This document shows, in pieces, positions 8,550-18,200 of a stretch of DNA of 64,000 nt. Where the stretch lies: contig NZ_CP142884.1 in assembly GCF_040760075.1 (NCBI RefSeq), forward strand, positions 5,270,001 to 5,334,000, read 5' to 3'. This DNA is from Sphingobacterium sp. R2. Lineage in GTDB: Bacteria > Bacteroidota > Bacteroidia > Sphingobacteriales > Sphingobacteriaceae. A program made the position numbers and the translations under genes. Position 1 is the stretch's first letter, and every line of letters begins with the position of its first letter. A model generated the notes under the pieces. The model saw nothing but the letters and a program-made list of their open reading frames with translations, made no database searches and had not been told where the DNA came from.

Positions 8550-9104
8550 TTATTTAGGATCGTCAGCAGTTGCTTCTCTTGCTAGCGTCACTTCGTCTGG
8601 CATAGCTTCCAAAGAAGAATCTAAAGCAAATAATGATTCGTCCGAAGCACGGTCTCCACCGGCAATTTTCAATTTATCAATCAATTCAAGCGCTAGCTTC
8701 TCTTCTTCGATCTGTTCTTTCACAAACCATTGTGCAAAATTCCACGTTGCCCAATCTTTCTCCGCCATCGCTAGATTGACGATGTTATAAATCGCTTCGG
8801 TATTATCTACTTCGTGTTTGAAAACACGGTTAAAACATTCTGTCAACGTTTGCGGATCTGCTGGAGGTTGTGCAATGGCTTCAATTCTTGGCCGGCCACC
8901 CCGCTCCAGAATATACCCCATAATCTTTGTCATGTGGTTACGCTCTTCCTGTGCATGTCTATACAGGAAATTGGCCACTCCACCATAACCCTGATCATCT
9001 GCCCAGACCCCTAATGCCAAATAAATCTGTGCTGCTTCAGCTTCCTTAGTCATTTGCTTGATTAAAGTTTCTTGCATTTCTTTTGACAATCGATTCGTTT
9101 CCAT
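8550..9104 (-). CDS. Ferritin (non-haem)
   Basis: A 184-residue four-helix ferritin that stores iron in the cytoplasm. Ferroxidase-site residues are visible: KEAEAAQIYLALG (helix A Glu), EERNHMTKI (ExxH, helix B), HEVDNTEAI (helix C Glu) and QWFVKEQIEEE (Gln/Glu of helix C-D). The C-terminus is extended past the usual fifth helix by an acidic tail (ALDSSLEAMPDEVTLAREATADDPK), longer than the second ferritin in this window. It is monocistronic, with a terminator downstream and a 170-base AT-rich upstream region where I saw no convincing promoter. Confidence 0.95.
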   Translation of the reverse strand: METNRLSKEMQETLIKQMTKEAEAAQIYLALGVWADDQGYGGVANFLYRHAQEERNHMTKIMGYILERGGRPRIEAIAQPPADPQTLTECFNRVFKHEVDNTEAIYNIVNLAMAEKDWATWNFAQWFVKEQIEEEKLALELIDKLKIAGGDRASDESLFALDSSLEAMPDEVTLAREATADDPK

Positions 9105-9225
9105 ACTTATTCCTTTTTTGATTTAGAATAATAACAGAATAACACCGTCTTTCGTTTTTATATTGATAAATAAAAAATAGTGGACCAATTTATTTTTACC
9201 CCATAAAGCGGTAAAATTTTAGACA

Positions 9226-9256
9226 AAAAAAAGGGAATCCCTTCTGGAATTCCCTC
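9226..9256 (-). terminator. Intrinsic terminator of the TPR gene
   Basis: GGGAATCC at 9233-9240 pairs with GGAATTCCC at 9246-9254, with one bulged A, and a run of A (U on the minus strand) at 9225-9232. It ends the minus-strand TPR gene. Confidence 0.75.
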
Positions 9257-9275
9257 TCTATACGTACTAGTGATA

Positions 9276-9932
9276 CTATTTTAAATTATCTCTATATACT
9301 TTTGCTTTTTTGATTTCGGTTTGGATGTCTTTCTTAGACGAATCAAAGCTTAATACTTTTTCATAATCTTTGATCGCATTATTATAGGCATCGGTTGCCA
9401 TCGCCTTATTATAGTTTGGCGTGCCTGCTGTGCCAATCAAAATACCTAAGTCACGATTAGCAATCGCTCTATTCTGATAGAATTTGGAATCGTTTGGTGT
9501 AATGGCAATTGCCTTTGTATAATCTTCGATAGCGCCTTTCAATAACTGTTCTTTATTTGCCACTGAAGCTTTATTTGCCGATTGAACGGCAAGGTTGTTA
9601 GTTGCTTTTGCTTTGAAATATAAAGCATTGGCATTTTTACCATTTAACGCAACGACTTTACCAAAAGTTTCTGCTGATTTTTTATAGTCACCATTTTGAA
9701 ACTGGGAATAACCCAACATATATAATACATCCGGATCTTTTCCTTCTTGAGGCAGTGCTTTTGTCAAGTATGACTCGGCATTCTTGAAATCACCATCCAA
9801 AAGAGCTTTTTGCCCCATTCTCACATTAGCGTTGCTATGTTCGGCCTGTTTTGGTTGTTGTGCATTTGCGCTAAAAGCAACTAAGGCAAAAACCCCAGTA
9901 AACAAACCCAATTTAAATGATTTTAAATTCAT
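9276..9932 (-). CDS. Exported tetratricopeptide-repeat protein
   Basis: A 218-residue protein with a clear signal peptide (MNLKSFKLGLFTGVFALVAFSANAQ). TPR-type helices follow: MGQKALLDGDFKNAESYLTKAL, VLYMLGYSQFQNGDYKKSAETF, ALYFKAKATNNLA, GAIEDYTKAIAITPNDSKFYQNRAIANRDLG and NNAIKDYEKVLSFD, so about five repeats fill the mature chain. It should be a periplasmic scaffold. The partner is not evident; the gene stands alone between ferritin and lon. Confidence 0.88.
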   Translation of the reverse strand: MNLKSFKLGLFTGVFALVAFSANAQQPKQAEHSNANVRMGQKALLDGDFKNAESYLTKALPQEGKDPDVLYMLGYSQFQNGDYKKSAETFGKVVALNGKNANALYFKAKATNNLAVQSANKASVANKEQLLKGAIEDYTKAIAITPNDSKFYQNRAIANRDLGILIGTAGTPNYNKAMATDAYNNAIKDYEKVLSFDSSKKDIQTEIKKAKVYRDNLK

Positions 9933-10275
9933 ATCTAAATAGTTACTTTTTTATATTCACTTCATAATGATCGCCTGCGATCCTTTCTACGTCTCTGAAA
10001 ATAGCCTCCGTGCCATTTCCCTAACATCAGAAACTGCCATCAGTGCTTTTTCACATTCCAATATTACAATTATTATGCCTATTTCTCCAATAAATGGCAG
10101 ATAAATTTTATTTAACCTGCCTTTTTTTCCTATTCTGGAAAATAGATTTGTAATTTTGCTGACTTCTAGCAATTGGCACTCCCCTTGCATTACAGGAGAA
10201 ACATTATTAGAAGCTTAAAATTTGAAAGTCTGCCGTCAACATGTCAGCGACTGCCAAATACACAAAATAAACACT
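9933..10275. other. Intergenic region between the TPR gene and lon
   Basis: A 343-base divergent intergenic region. It holds a TAATTTTG match to the -7 box at 10151-10158 on the plus strand, a candidate lon promoter, but no good -33 element sits 19-21 bases upstream. I saw no heat-shock inverted repeat and no convincing gene; a 67-codon minus-strand frame at 9987-10190 has no protein-like features. Confidence 0.4.
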
Positions 10276-12753
10276 ATGAGCAAATTCGAAACTTTTGATT
10301 TCAGTCAAGCAATTCCAATCGTTGCAGAGGATACCGAATTCTTTCCCTTACTTACGCAAGAGGATGAAGATAATATGGCGAATGCTGAAATTCCAGAAGC
10401 ATTGTCAATTTTGCCTTTACGTAATACCGTATTATTTCCCGGCGTTGTTATTCCAATTACCGTCGGTAGAGATAAATCCATCAAATTGGTCAAAGAAGCC
10501 TATAAGGGCAGCAAGACTATCGGTGTCGTTTCTCAAAAGGATATGACCGTTGAGGATCCAGGATTTGAAGAATTAAATAAAGTGGGCACGGTAGCTCATA
10601 TCATTAAAGTACTCCAAATGCCTGATGGTAATACCACCGTCATCATCCAGGGAAAACAACGGTTCAACTTGTTGGAAATTGTCGAAACTGAGCCTTATTT
10701 AAAGGCACGCGTCGAGAAATTCAACGAGGCAAAGCCGAAGATGACCAAGCACTTCAAAGCGACAATTTCCACTTTAAAAGAAATGGCGCTGCAGATCATC
10801 CAACTGTCGCCAAACTTACCGAGTGAAGCTGGTATTGCTATCAAAAATATTGAAAGCCCTTCTTTTCTGATCAACTTCATTTCGTCGAATATCAATGTCG
10901 AAATGACAAGGAAACAGGAGCTGCTTCAAATACCAAAAGTAGAAAACCGCGCCAAACTTTTATTGGAGCTGTTGACTACTGAAATCCAGATGCTGGAACT
11001 AAAGCACCAGATTCAGAATAAAGTACGTGTGGATCTTGACAAACAGCAACGCGATTATTTCTTAAACCAACAGCTGAAAACGATTCAGGAAGAGCTGGGC
11101 GGAAATACGCCTGATCTTGAATTAGAAGAGCTTAAAAAACGCGGTAAGTCAAAGAAGTGGAGTCTTGAAGTTGAAAAACATTTTACAAAGGAACTGGAGA
11201 AGCTCTCCCGCATTAACCCTGCTGCTGCAGATTATTCGGTACAGCTCAATTACCTTGAGCTTCTTTTGGACCTGCCCTGGAATGAAACAACAAAAGATAA
11301 TTTTGACTTAAACAAAGCACAAAAAGTACTCGATAAAGACCATTACGGACTGGAGAAAGTAAAAAAACGTATCATTGAATACCTTGCGGTATTAAAATTA
11401 AAAAATGATATGAAGGCTCCTATTCTTTGTTTAGTAGGTCCTCCGGGAGTGGGCAAGACATCGTTGGGAAGATCTATCGCCAAAGCACTGGGCCGTAAAT
11501 ATACTCGCATGGCGCTAGGTGGCGTACGCGATGAATCAGAAATCCGAGGTCACCGCAAAACATACATCGGAGCAATGCCCGGCCGTATCATTCAATCGTT
11601 GAAAAAAGCCGGGGCAGCAAACCCTGTCTTTATTTTGGACGAAATCGATAAGATGAGTGCAGATTTTAAAGGAGATCCTTCTTCGGCCTTATTGGAGGTA
11701 TTGGACCCCGAACAAAACACGCATTTCTATGATCACTATGTGGAAATGGAGTTTGACCTTTCCAAAGTGATGTTTATTGCAACAGCCAATTCATTGAGTT
11801 CCATTCAGCCAGCTTTATTGGATCGGATGGAGATTATTGAAGTAAATGGATACACCATCGAAGAGAAAATCGAAATTGCCAAAAAGCACCTTTTGCCAAA
11901 ACAGCGGGAAATGCATGGGATGGCTTCAAAGAATGTCAGCTTAAAAGGTAAAATTATCGAAAAAATAATCGAGGACTACACACGTGAGTCTGGCGTACGT
12001 GGATTGGAAAAAAAGATTGGTTCCATCGTCCGTGGTATTGCAACACGTATCGTCATGGAAAAAGATTACAATCCAAATATCAGTGAACAAGACCTGATCG
12101 ATATCCTGGGTGCGCCGATATTTGATAAGGACATGTATGAAAATAACAATGTGGCTGGGGTGGTGACTGGACTGGCCTGGACGTCTGTAGGCGGCGACAT
12201 CTTGTTTATAGAGTCTTCACTGAGTCCGGGAAAAGGCCGTTTGAGCCTGACGGGTAATCTGGGCGATGTGATGAAAGAATCTGCGTCAATTGCACTGGCA
12301 TACCTCAAAGCGCATGCTTCTGATTTCGGAATAGACTATCGTGTATTTGACCATTGGGATATTCACATTCACGTTCCTGCGGGGTCGATTCCAAAAGATG
12401 GTCCTTCGGCAGGTATCACCATGCTCACCGCGCTGACATCACTCTTTACGCAACGCAAAGTGAAGGAAAAATTAGCCATGACAGGTGAAATCACCCTGCG
12501 TGGAAAGGTGTTGCCTGTTGGCGGTATCAAGGAGAAAATTCTTGCTGCTAAACGCGCGAATATCAAGGATATTATCCTTTGCAAATCGAATGAAAAAGAT
12601 ATTTTGGAGATCAAAGAAGATTATATCAAAGACATGGAGTTCCACTATGTGACTGAAATGGCTCAGGTGATCAAACTCGCCCTCTTGGAAGAAAAAGTAA
12701 TCGGTGCCATCAATTTGGCGCAAGATGTAGAAAATACAAAAAAAGAGAATTAG
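10276..12753 (+). CDS. lon: ATP-dependent protease La (Lon)
   Basis: An 825-residue cytoplasmic AAA+ serine protease that degrades misfolded and regulatory proteins. I chose ATG 10276 (MSKFETFDF) over an in-frame frame opening 18 codons upstream that has no initiator features. Domains: N-terminal LON substrate-binding domain (LSILPLRNTVLFPGVVIPI from about residue 55), coiled region, AAA+ with Walker A GPPGVGKT (about 387-394) and Walker B VFILDEIDKM, then the protease domain with KDGPSAG, catalytic Ser near 710, and GGIKEK, catalytic Lys near 752. Standard length. Single gene with a strong terminator downstream. Confidence 0.97.
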   Translation: MSKFETFDFSQAIPIVAEDTEFFPLLTQEDEDNMANAEIPEALSILPLRNTVLFPGVVIPITVGRDKSIKLVKEAYKGSKTIGVVSQKDMTVEDPGFEELNKVGTVAHIIKVLQMPDGNTTVIIQGKQRFNLLEIVETEPYLKARVEKFNEAKPKMTKHFKATISTLKEMALQIIQLSPNLPSEAGIAIKNIESPSFLINFISSNINVEMTRKQELLQIPKVENRAKLLLELLTTEIQMLELKHQIQNKVRVDLDKQQRDYFLNQQLKTIQEELGGNTPDLELEELKKRGKSKKWSLEVEKHFTKELEKLSRINPAAADYSVQLNYLELLLDLPWNETTKDNFDLNKAQKVLDKDHYGLEKVKKRIIEYLAVLKLKNDMKAPILCLVGPPGVGKTSLGRSIAKALGRKYTRMALGGVRDESEIRGHRKTYIGAMPGRIIQSLKKAGAANPVFILDEIDKMSADFKGDPSSALLEVLDPEQNTHFYDHYVEMEFDLSKVMFIATANSLSSIQPALLDRMEIIEVNGYTIEEKIEIAKKHLLPKQREMHGMASKNVSLKGKIIEKIIEDYTRESGVRGLEKKIGSIVRGIATRIVMEKDYNPNISEQDLIDILGAPIFDKDMYENNNVAGVVTGLAWTSVGGDILFIESSLSPGKGRLSLTGNLGDVMKESASIALAYLKAHASDFGIDYRVFDHWDIHIHVPAGSIPKDGPSAGITMLTALTSLFTQRKVKEKLAMTGEITLRGKVLPVGGIKEKILAAKRANIKDIILCKSNEKDILEIKEDYIKDMEFHYVTEMAQVIKLALLEEKVIGAINLAQDVENTKKEN

Positions 12754-12784
12754 CCAATTCTCAAATGATCATGGATTAAAAATG

Positions 12785-12815
12785 GCCCGGAAATATGTTT
12801 TTCCGGGCTTTTTTA
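12785..12815 (+). terminator. Intrinsic terminator of lon
   Basis: GCCCGGAAA at 12785-12793 pairs with TTTCCGGGC at 12800-12808, followed by TTTTTTAT. It reaches the stop codon of the convergent symporter gene. Confidence 0.88.
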
Positions 12816-14075
12816 TTTTTTTGAGCCCAGCTTTTCGTGCAGGATCTCCTCATCCAAACTGTTTTCATATTTAGAAATCACCAGCGTTGCCGCTGAATTT
12901 CCGATTAAATTGGTTATTGCCCGGGCTTCACTCATAAAACGGTCTACGCCAAAGATCAAGGCGACCGACTCTACTGGGACATGGCCAACAACCGGTAATG
13001 TTGCAGCAAGGGTAACAAAACCACTTCCGGTAACACCGGCTGCTCCCTTGGAAGTTAACAGCAGGACCAATAATAGCGTAATTTCCTGTTCCAAGCTGAG
13101 GTGCATATTGAGCGCCTGTGAAATAAAGACCGCGGCCATCGTCAGATAGATACTTGTCCCATCCAGATTGAAAGAATAGCCCGTAGGAATGACCAGCCCG
13201 ACAACAGGTTTTGCACAGCCGGCATCTTCCATCTTTTGCATGATACCAGGCAATGCCGACTCGGAGGACGAAGTTCCCAATACAATCAGAATTTCCTCTT
13301 TAATATATTTTAAAAACTTAAATACGTTTACCTTGAGATAAAAATACAATACTGCTCCGATGACAATAATCACAAAGATAAAACAGGTCAGGTAGAAACT
13401 TACCATCAACATACCGAGTTTAGATAAAGCCTGAATGCCAAACTTACCGATCGTAAAGCCCATGGCCCCCATTGCGCCAATCGGCGCGAGATACATGATC
13501 ATTTTGATAATGGAAAAAAGCACCTTCAGAAACGACTGCAATACATTGAGCACAGGCTCGGACGCTTTTTGCCCTATCTTGGTCATACCAATACCAAACA
13601 GGACTGCAAATACGAGCACCTGCAACATGTTGTCTGAAGCTACCGCAGCAATGACGTTACTTGGAATAATTCCGATGATGAAATCCATAAAACTATGCGG
13701 TTCTTTGGACTCTGAAATGTAATGGGATACCGAAGATACATCAAGACTTGCCGGATCGGCATTCATCCCGGTCCCGGGCTGTATCCAATTGACAAAGACC
13801 AGACCAATGATCAGGGCGATGGTGGTCATAATTTCGAAATAGATAATCGAAGTCAAGCCGATTTTTCCCACTTTTTTTGTATCCTGCATTCCAGCGATAC
13901 CGATCACAATGGAACTAAAAATCAATGGCGCAATGACCATCTTGATCAGTTTTATAAAAGCATCGCCCAACGGCTTTAGCTTAACAGCAAAGTCAGGGTA
14001 GTAGATTCCACAGATGATACCCAACAGTATACCCAGCACAACTTGAAAATAGAGGCTCTTAAAAATATGTTTCAT
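12813..14075 (-). CDS. Dicarboxylate/amino acid:cation symporter (GltP/DctA family)
   Basis: A 420-residue inner-membrane symporter that takes up glutamate, aspartate or C4-dicarboxylates with protons or sodium. ATG 14075 (MKHIFKSLYFQ) was chosen; eight further codons upstream lack features. Family hallmarks are the serine-rich HP1 loop (GTSSSESALPGIM), the NLDGT motif of TM7 followed by SIYLTMAAVFISQ, and the HP2 region (TSKGAAGVTGSGFVTLAATL). The helices fit the eight-helix plus two-hairpin fold. Glutamate versus dicarboxylate specificity cannot be decided from what I can see. It ends against the lon terminator and has a 110-base upstream gap. Confidence 0.93.
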   Translation of the reverse strand: MKHIFKSLYFQVVLGILLGIICGIYYPDFAVKLKPLGDAFIKLIKMVIAPLIFSSIVIGIAGMQDTKKVGKIGLTSIIYFEIMTTIALIIGLVFVNWIQPGTGMNADPASLDVSSVSHYISESKEPHSFMDFIIGIIPSNVIAAVASDNMLQVLVFAVLFGIGMTKIGQKASEPVLNVLQSFLKVLFSIIKMIMYLAPIGAMGAMGFTIGKFGIQALSKLGMLMVSFYLTCFIFVIIVIGAVLYFYLKVNVFKFLKYIKEEILIVLGTSSSESALPGIMQKMEDAGCAKPVVGLVIPTGYSFNLDGTSIYLTMAAVFISQALNMHLSLEQEITLLLVLLLTSKGAAGVTGSGFVTLAATLPVVGHVPVESVALIFGVDRFMSEARAITNLIGNSAATLVISKYENSLDEEILHEKLGSKK

Positions 14076-14163
14076 GATCGGTTTATTTATTGACAGCAAT
14101 TCCCTTTGCTATTGATCGGTATTTTAATTTAGGATTCAGAATTTTCCGAGTACGAAGATAAAA

Positions 14164-14191
14164 AAAAGGGATGCATAAATGCATCCCTTCC
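14164..14191 (-). terminator. Intrinsic terminator of the amidophosphoribosyltransferase-like gene
   Basis: AAGGGATGCAT at 14166-14176 pairs perfectly with ATGCATCCCTT at 14179-14189 around a 2-base loop; an A tract at 14161-14165 becomes the U tract on the minus strand. Confidence 0.88.
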
Positions 14192-14207
14192 AATGATATT
14201 TTTGAAC

Positions 14208-16118
14208 TTAATTACTGAAATATGCTCTCACATTCTTTCCTTCAATCCAGTTCATATACGCTTTGTTGACAACCTTGTTTCCACCAGGTGTAGGATAATC
14301 GCCTGAAAAATACCAATCACCCTTATGGTCTGGGCAAGCTCGGTGTAAATTGTCCAGGGTTTGGTACACAACCTCCAGTTCAGCTTTGAGATGGTGCGGT
14401 CTGACGATACGAGCAATTTCTTCTGAGATCTCCTCATCAGTAAACGGCGCATAGATCGCTTTGACATAATTCTCAATCTCATTGACATCCTGGGTCATCG
14501 ACAACACACACTTCTGATAAACCTCATCGATAACATGTGCCATACCACGTTGTTTCAAGAGATTGATTGCTGCTTCGAATGCGACAAATTCACCCATACG
14601 CGACATATCAATACCATAACAATCGGGATAACGAATCTGCGGGGCAGAAGAAACAATGACGATTTTTTTCGGATTCAGACGGTCTAAGATCGTTAGAATA
14701 CTTTGTTTTAATGTTGTTCCCCGAACGATCGAGTCATCAATGGCAACAATCGTATCTTCATGATCTTTTACGATACCGTAAGTGGTATCATAGACGTGCT
14801 GCACCATATCCGTACGGTCTGCGTCCTGCGTAATGAATGTACGCAACTTGGCATCCTTCACGTTGAGCTTTTCAAAACGAGGTTTAATACTCAAGATTTC
14901 GTCCAACTCTTCATCAGAAATCTTTTCTGAACGATTCAGTAAAGTTTCTTTTTGAAACTCACGAACATAGGTATTAATACCATCCATTAAACCATAGTAA
15001 GATACTTCTGCAGTATTTGGAATAAATGAGAATACGGTATTTTTGATATTATTTTTGACAGATTCCAATACTTGAGGTACCAGTAATCTTCCCAATTCTT
15101 TACGTTCTTGATAGATATCAGCATCCGATCCACGGGAGAAATAAATCCTTTCGAAAGAACAAGAACGCTGTTCTACGGGTTGTCTAAACATCTCTTGGGA
15201 TACGGTACCATCCTTTTTGGCAATCAGGGCATGACCCGGTTTAATTTCCTTCACAGCACCAATAGGGATATTAAATGCTGTCTGGATAACAGGTCTTTCT
15301 GATGCGACCACCAGAATTTCCTCGTCCTGGTAATAAAACGCTGGACGGATACCTGCCGGATCGCGCATAACAAACGCATCGCCGTGGCCAAAGATACCTG
15401 CTATGGTGTAACCACCATCCCACGTTTTGGCCGAACGCTTCAAAATTTTTGATACATCAATATTTTTAGCGATCAGCGAGCTGATTTCAACATTAGAATA
15501 ACCTTCTTTTTTGAATTGATCAAATAGATCTTGATTTTCATCATCCAGAAAATGACCGATTTTTTCCAAAACAGTCACCGTATCTGCCTTTTCTTTCGGA
15601 TGCTGTCCCAACTCGTATAGCTGCTGCAACAATTCGTCCACATTGGTCATGTTGAAGTTACCCGCTACAACCAAATTGCGAGACATCCAGTTGTTTTGTC
15701 TTAAAAACGGGTGACAGCTTTCGATACTGTTCTTGCCATGTGTTCCATAGCGCAAATGTCCTAAAAGTACTTCTCCGGTAAAACTTACATTATCCTTTAA
15801 CCATTGGGTATCTTTTGACTCCTCTGGAAACGCTTTCTGAACGGAAGCGAATTTTTTCTGCACATATTCGAATATGTCTGCCACGGCAGTTGAGCCCATA
15901 GCTCTGTAACGCGAAATGTAACGATTTCCAGGTTTTACATCAAATTTAATGGTTGCAATCCCAGCACCGTCTTGTCCACGGTTGTGCTGTTTTTCCATTA
16001 ATAGGTACAATTTGTTGATGCCATAAAATGGCGTACCATATTTTTCCTGATAATAAGATAAGGGTTTTAACAGGCGAATTAGTGCGATTCCGCACTCGTG
16101 TTTAATAGCGTCGCTCAT
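14208..16118 (-). CDS. Amidophosphoribosyltransferase-like enzyme (long form)
   Basis: A 636-residue class II glutamine amidotransferase joined to a phosphoribosyltransferase. ATG 16118 (MSDAIKHECGIALIRLL) puts Cys at residue 9, the expected N-terminal nucleophile after a short propeptide. GATase landmarks are NRGQDGAGIA and GEVLLGHLRYGTHG; PRTase landmarks are the PRPP loop VAIDDSIVRGTTL and KKIVIVSSAPQIRYPDCYGIDM. These fit PurF, which makes phosphoribosylamine, the first purine step. The protein is about 130-160 residues longer than canonical PurF, with extra sequence in the GATase half and at the C-terminus (HRACPDHKGDWYFSGDYPTPGG). Such long forms occur in Bacteroidota; whether this is the biosynthetic PurF or a paralog needs the rest of the genome. 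Confidence 0.85.
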   Translation of the reverse strand: MSDAIKHECGIALIRLLKPLSYYQEKYGTPFYGINKLYLLMEKQHNRGQDGAGIATIKFDVKPGNRYISRYRAMGSTAVADIFEYVQKKFASVQKAFPEESKDTQWLKDNVSFTGEVLLGHLRYGTHGKNSIESCHPFLRQNNWMSRNLVVAGNFNMTNVDELLQQLYELGQHPKEKADTVTVLEKIGHFLDDENQDLFDQFKKEGYSNVEISSLIAKNIDVSKILKRSAKTWDGGYTIAGIFGHGDAFVMRDPAGIRPAFYYQDEEILVVASERPVIQTAFNIPIGAVKEIKPGHALIAKKDGTVSQEMFRQPVEQRSCSFERIYFSRGSDADIYQERKELGRLLVPQVLESVKNNIKNTVFSFIPNTAEVSYYGLMDGINTYVREFQKETLLNRSEKISDEELDEILSIKPRFEKLNVKDAKLRTFITQDADRTDMVQHVYDTTYGIVKDHEDTIVAIDDSIVRGTTLKQSILTILDRLNPKKIVIVSSAPQIRYPDCYGIDMSRMGEFVAFEAAINLLKQRGMAHVIDEVYQKCVLSMTQDVNEIENYVKAIYAPFTDEEISEEIARIVRPHHLKAELEVVYQTLDNLHRACPDHKGDWYFSGDYPTPGGNKVVNKAYMNWIEGKNVRAYFSN

Positions 16119-16238
16119 ATCTTGATTTGATGTCGCAAAAGTAAGCATTATTTGGCACTTAGCGATCTACCGGCTCACTTTTTAAGTAATAAAATTACAG
16201 TGAGTAGACAGAGGGTGTTCGTCACAGCATCTGACGAC

Positions 16239-18116
16239 CTATTTCGCAATAAAAACAGGTACTTTTACTGCATGTCGCAATTTGTTGACTGTCTCTCCAA
16301 AGATAAAATCTTTCAAACCGCTGTGCCCATGACTACCGACAACCAACAGATCAGCTGCATGTTTTTCACAAACTGCTGCGATACTCTTGATCCGGTTATT
16401 ATAGCCCAATTCGTATGCTGTCGGATGCCCTCTCGACACAAGAAAGTCAGCATATAATTTCAGACGCGCTAAGTCCTGACGTGATTCGAAATCATCTGTC
16501 GACTCTCCGGTATATTTTACAGAGGCGCTCTCAACAATATGTACCACGACAAACGCGGTGTCTTTATGAGATAGCTGCAAAGCATATTCAATGATCTTCT
16601 GATCCGAACTTGAAAAGTCCAACGCAATAACGACCTTCTTGAAGGAGCCTTTATGTTCAACATGCAACGCCTCAAATGGAGGATGGACCTCCAGATCTAT
16701 CGCTTTAGATTTTAGTAAGATTGGATACAATACCGTCATGACCAGCAAAGCAAACAACCCCACGGCGCCCATTATCAGTACCACCGTTACCACAATATTA
16801 TTGGCTTCGCCAATCCAGCCGACCACTTCGTCGTACACCAATTTCAGGTTCAGCACAGCGATAATGGCAGCAATCAGCCAGGCCACGGCCTTTGTTAACG
16901 GCTTGATTGCATAGTCACCCATGGTTACTTTATCGCTTACAAAATGGATCAACGGAATAACTGCAAAGGCAAGTTGCATACTCAATATGACCTGGCTAAA
17001 GATGAGGAGCTGCCCCACGCGGCCTTCACCCGAAATCAGGATAACCAATATCGCTGGAATAATGGCCAACAGCCGGGTAATAATCCTCCGTAAAGTGGGG
17101 CTAATACGCAAGCGTAGATATCCCTCCATGACAATCTGGCCAGCTAAAGTACCTGTCACGGTAGAGCTCTGCCCCGCGAGAATCAATGCGGCAGCAAACA
17201 ATTTCGATGCCCATTCCGTTCCGAGCAGATTCCCCAATAGATGATACGCATCTTCGAGTTCGGCCACGTCATGCCTACCGTTCTTATGAAAAACAGATGC
17301 TGCAAGGATCAAAATCGCCGCATTCACAAGAAATGCCAGATTTAAAGCAATGGCACTATCCCAAAAATTATATTTTAACGATTTTCGGATGGAGCTGTCA
17401 TCGCGATCAATTTTCCGTGTCTGCACAAGTGCCGAATGCAGATACAGATTATGTGGCATGACCGTTGCACCGATAATACCTATAGCGATATAGAGTGCGG
17501 CACTATTGGGGATACTGGGTATAAATCCGGTGGCCACCTCTGCAAAATCTGGTTTAGCCAAAAACATTTCCACCATAAAGCACATGCCAATAAGTGCGAT
17601 CAGTCCTATGATAAAAAGTTCCATTTTTCGCATCCCCAGCTTCTGGAGATAAAGCAATAAGAAAGTATCTGCAAAACTGATCATGACACCCCAGATCAGA
17701 TCAATACCAAAAAGTAGGTTAAGACCGATGGCCATACCCAGCACTTCGGCCAGGTCACAGGCTGCGATGGCAATTTCAGCGAGCACATACAACACAAAAT
17801 TCATCCGCTTAGGATAGGTCTCCCGATTACACTGCGCAAGATCTTTGCCGCGCACAATACCAAGCCGTGCACATAAATTCTGGAGCACTAAGGCCATGAT
17901 ATTACTCATCAGTAAAACCCAGATCAGGGTATAGCCAAATTGGCTCCCCCCGGCAAGATCCGTTGCCCAGTTACCTGGATCCATATATCCTACACTAATG
18001 AGATAAGCAGGCCCAAAGAAACTAAGTATCTTTTTAAATTTGGATTTTCCTTTATTGACATCTACACTTTCGTGGATATCAGAAAGGGATTTATGATGGG
18101 ATTCGTCGTAATGCAT
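16239..18116 (-). CDS. mntH: Nramp-type divalent metal transporter fused to a universal stress domain
   Basis: A 625-residue two-part protein. Residues about 35-460 form an Nramp Mn2+/Fe2+:H+ symporter: DPGNWATD in TM1 and MPHNLYLHSA in TM6 carry the metal-binding Asp/Asn and Met/His residues. Residues about 490-625 are a universal stress protein domain facing the cytoplasm, with the nucleotide loop GSHGHSGLKDFIFGETV. ATG 18116 was chosen; the frame extends six codons to a TTG. The fusion suggests that uptake is tuned by ATP or a nucleotide signal, which is inference. It stands alone between two unrelated genes, and no Mn- or Fe-type operator was found upstream. Confidence 0.92.
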   Translation of the reverse strand: MHYDESHHKSLSDIHESVDVNKGKSKFKKILSFFGPAYLISVGYMDPGNWATDLAGGSQFGYTLIWVLLMSNIMALVLQNLCARLGIVRGKDLAQCNRETYPKRMNFVLYVLAEIAIAACDLAEVLGMAIGLNLLFGIDLIWGVMISFADTFLLLYLQKLGMRKMELFIIGLIALIGMCFMVEMFLAKPDFAEVATGFIPSIPNSAALYIAIGIIGATVMPHNLYLHSALVQTRKIDRDDSSIRKSLKYNFWDSAIALNLAFLVNAAILILAASVFHKNGRHDVAELEDAYHLLGNLLGTEWASKLFAAALILAGQSSTVTGTLAGQIVMEGYLRLRISPTLRRIITRLLAIIPAILVILISGEGRVGQLLIFSQVILSMQLAFAVIPLIHFVSDKVTMGDYAIKPLTKAVAWLIAAIIAVLNLKLVYDEVVGWIGEANNIVVTVVLIMGAVGLFALLVMTVLYPILLKSKAIDLEVHPPFEALHVEHKGSFKKVVIALDFSSSDQKIIEYALQLSHKDTAFVVVHIVESASVKYTGESTDDFESRQDLARLKLYADFLVSRGHPTAYELGYNNRIKSIAAVCEKHAADLLVVGSHGHSGLKDFIFGETVNKLRHAVKVPVFIAK

Positions 18117-18200
18117 AAGGTACTGTAAGTGCAATATCGTCTATTGTCTGGCTTAAAGATAAAAAGCTTTAAACGATTTGGCAATTAAACAGTGATATAA

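Noticed and set aside
9987..10190. 67-codon minus-strand frame between the TPR gene and lon
   Set aside because: No protein-like pattern, signal or promoter. It lies in the lon control region and is probably chance.
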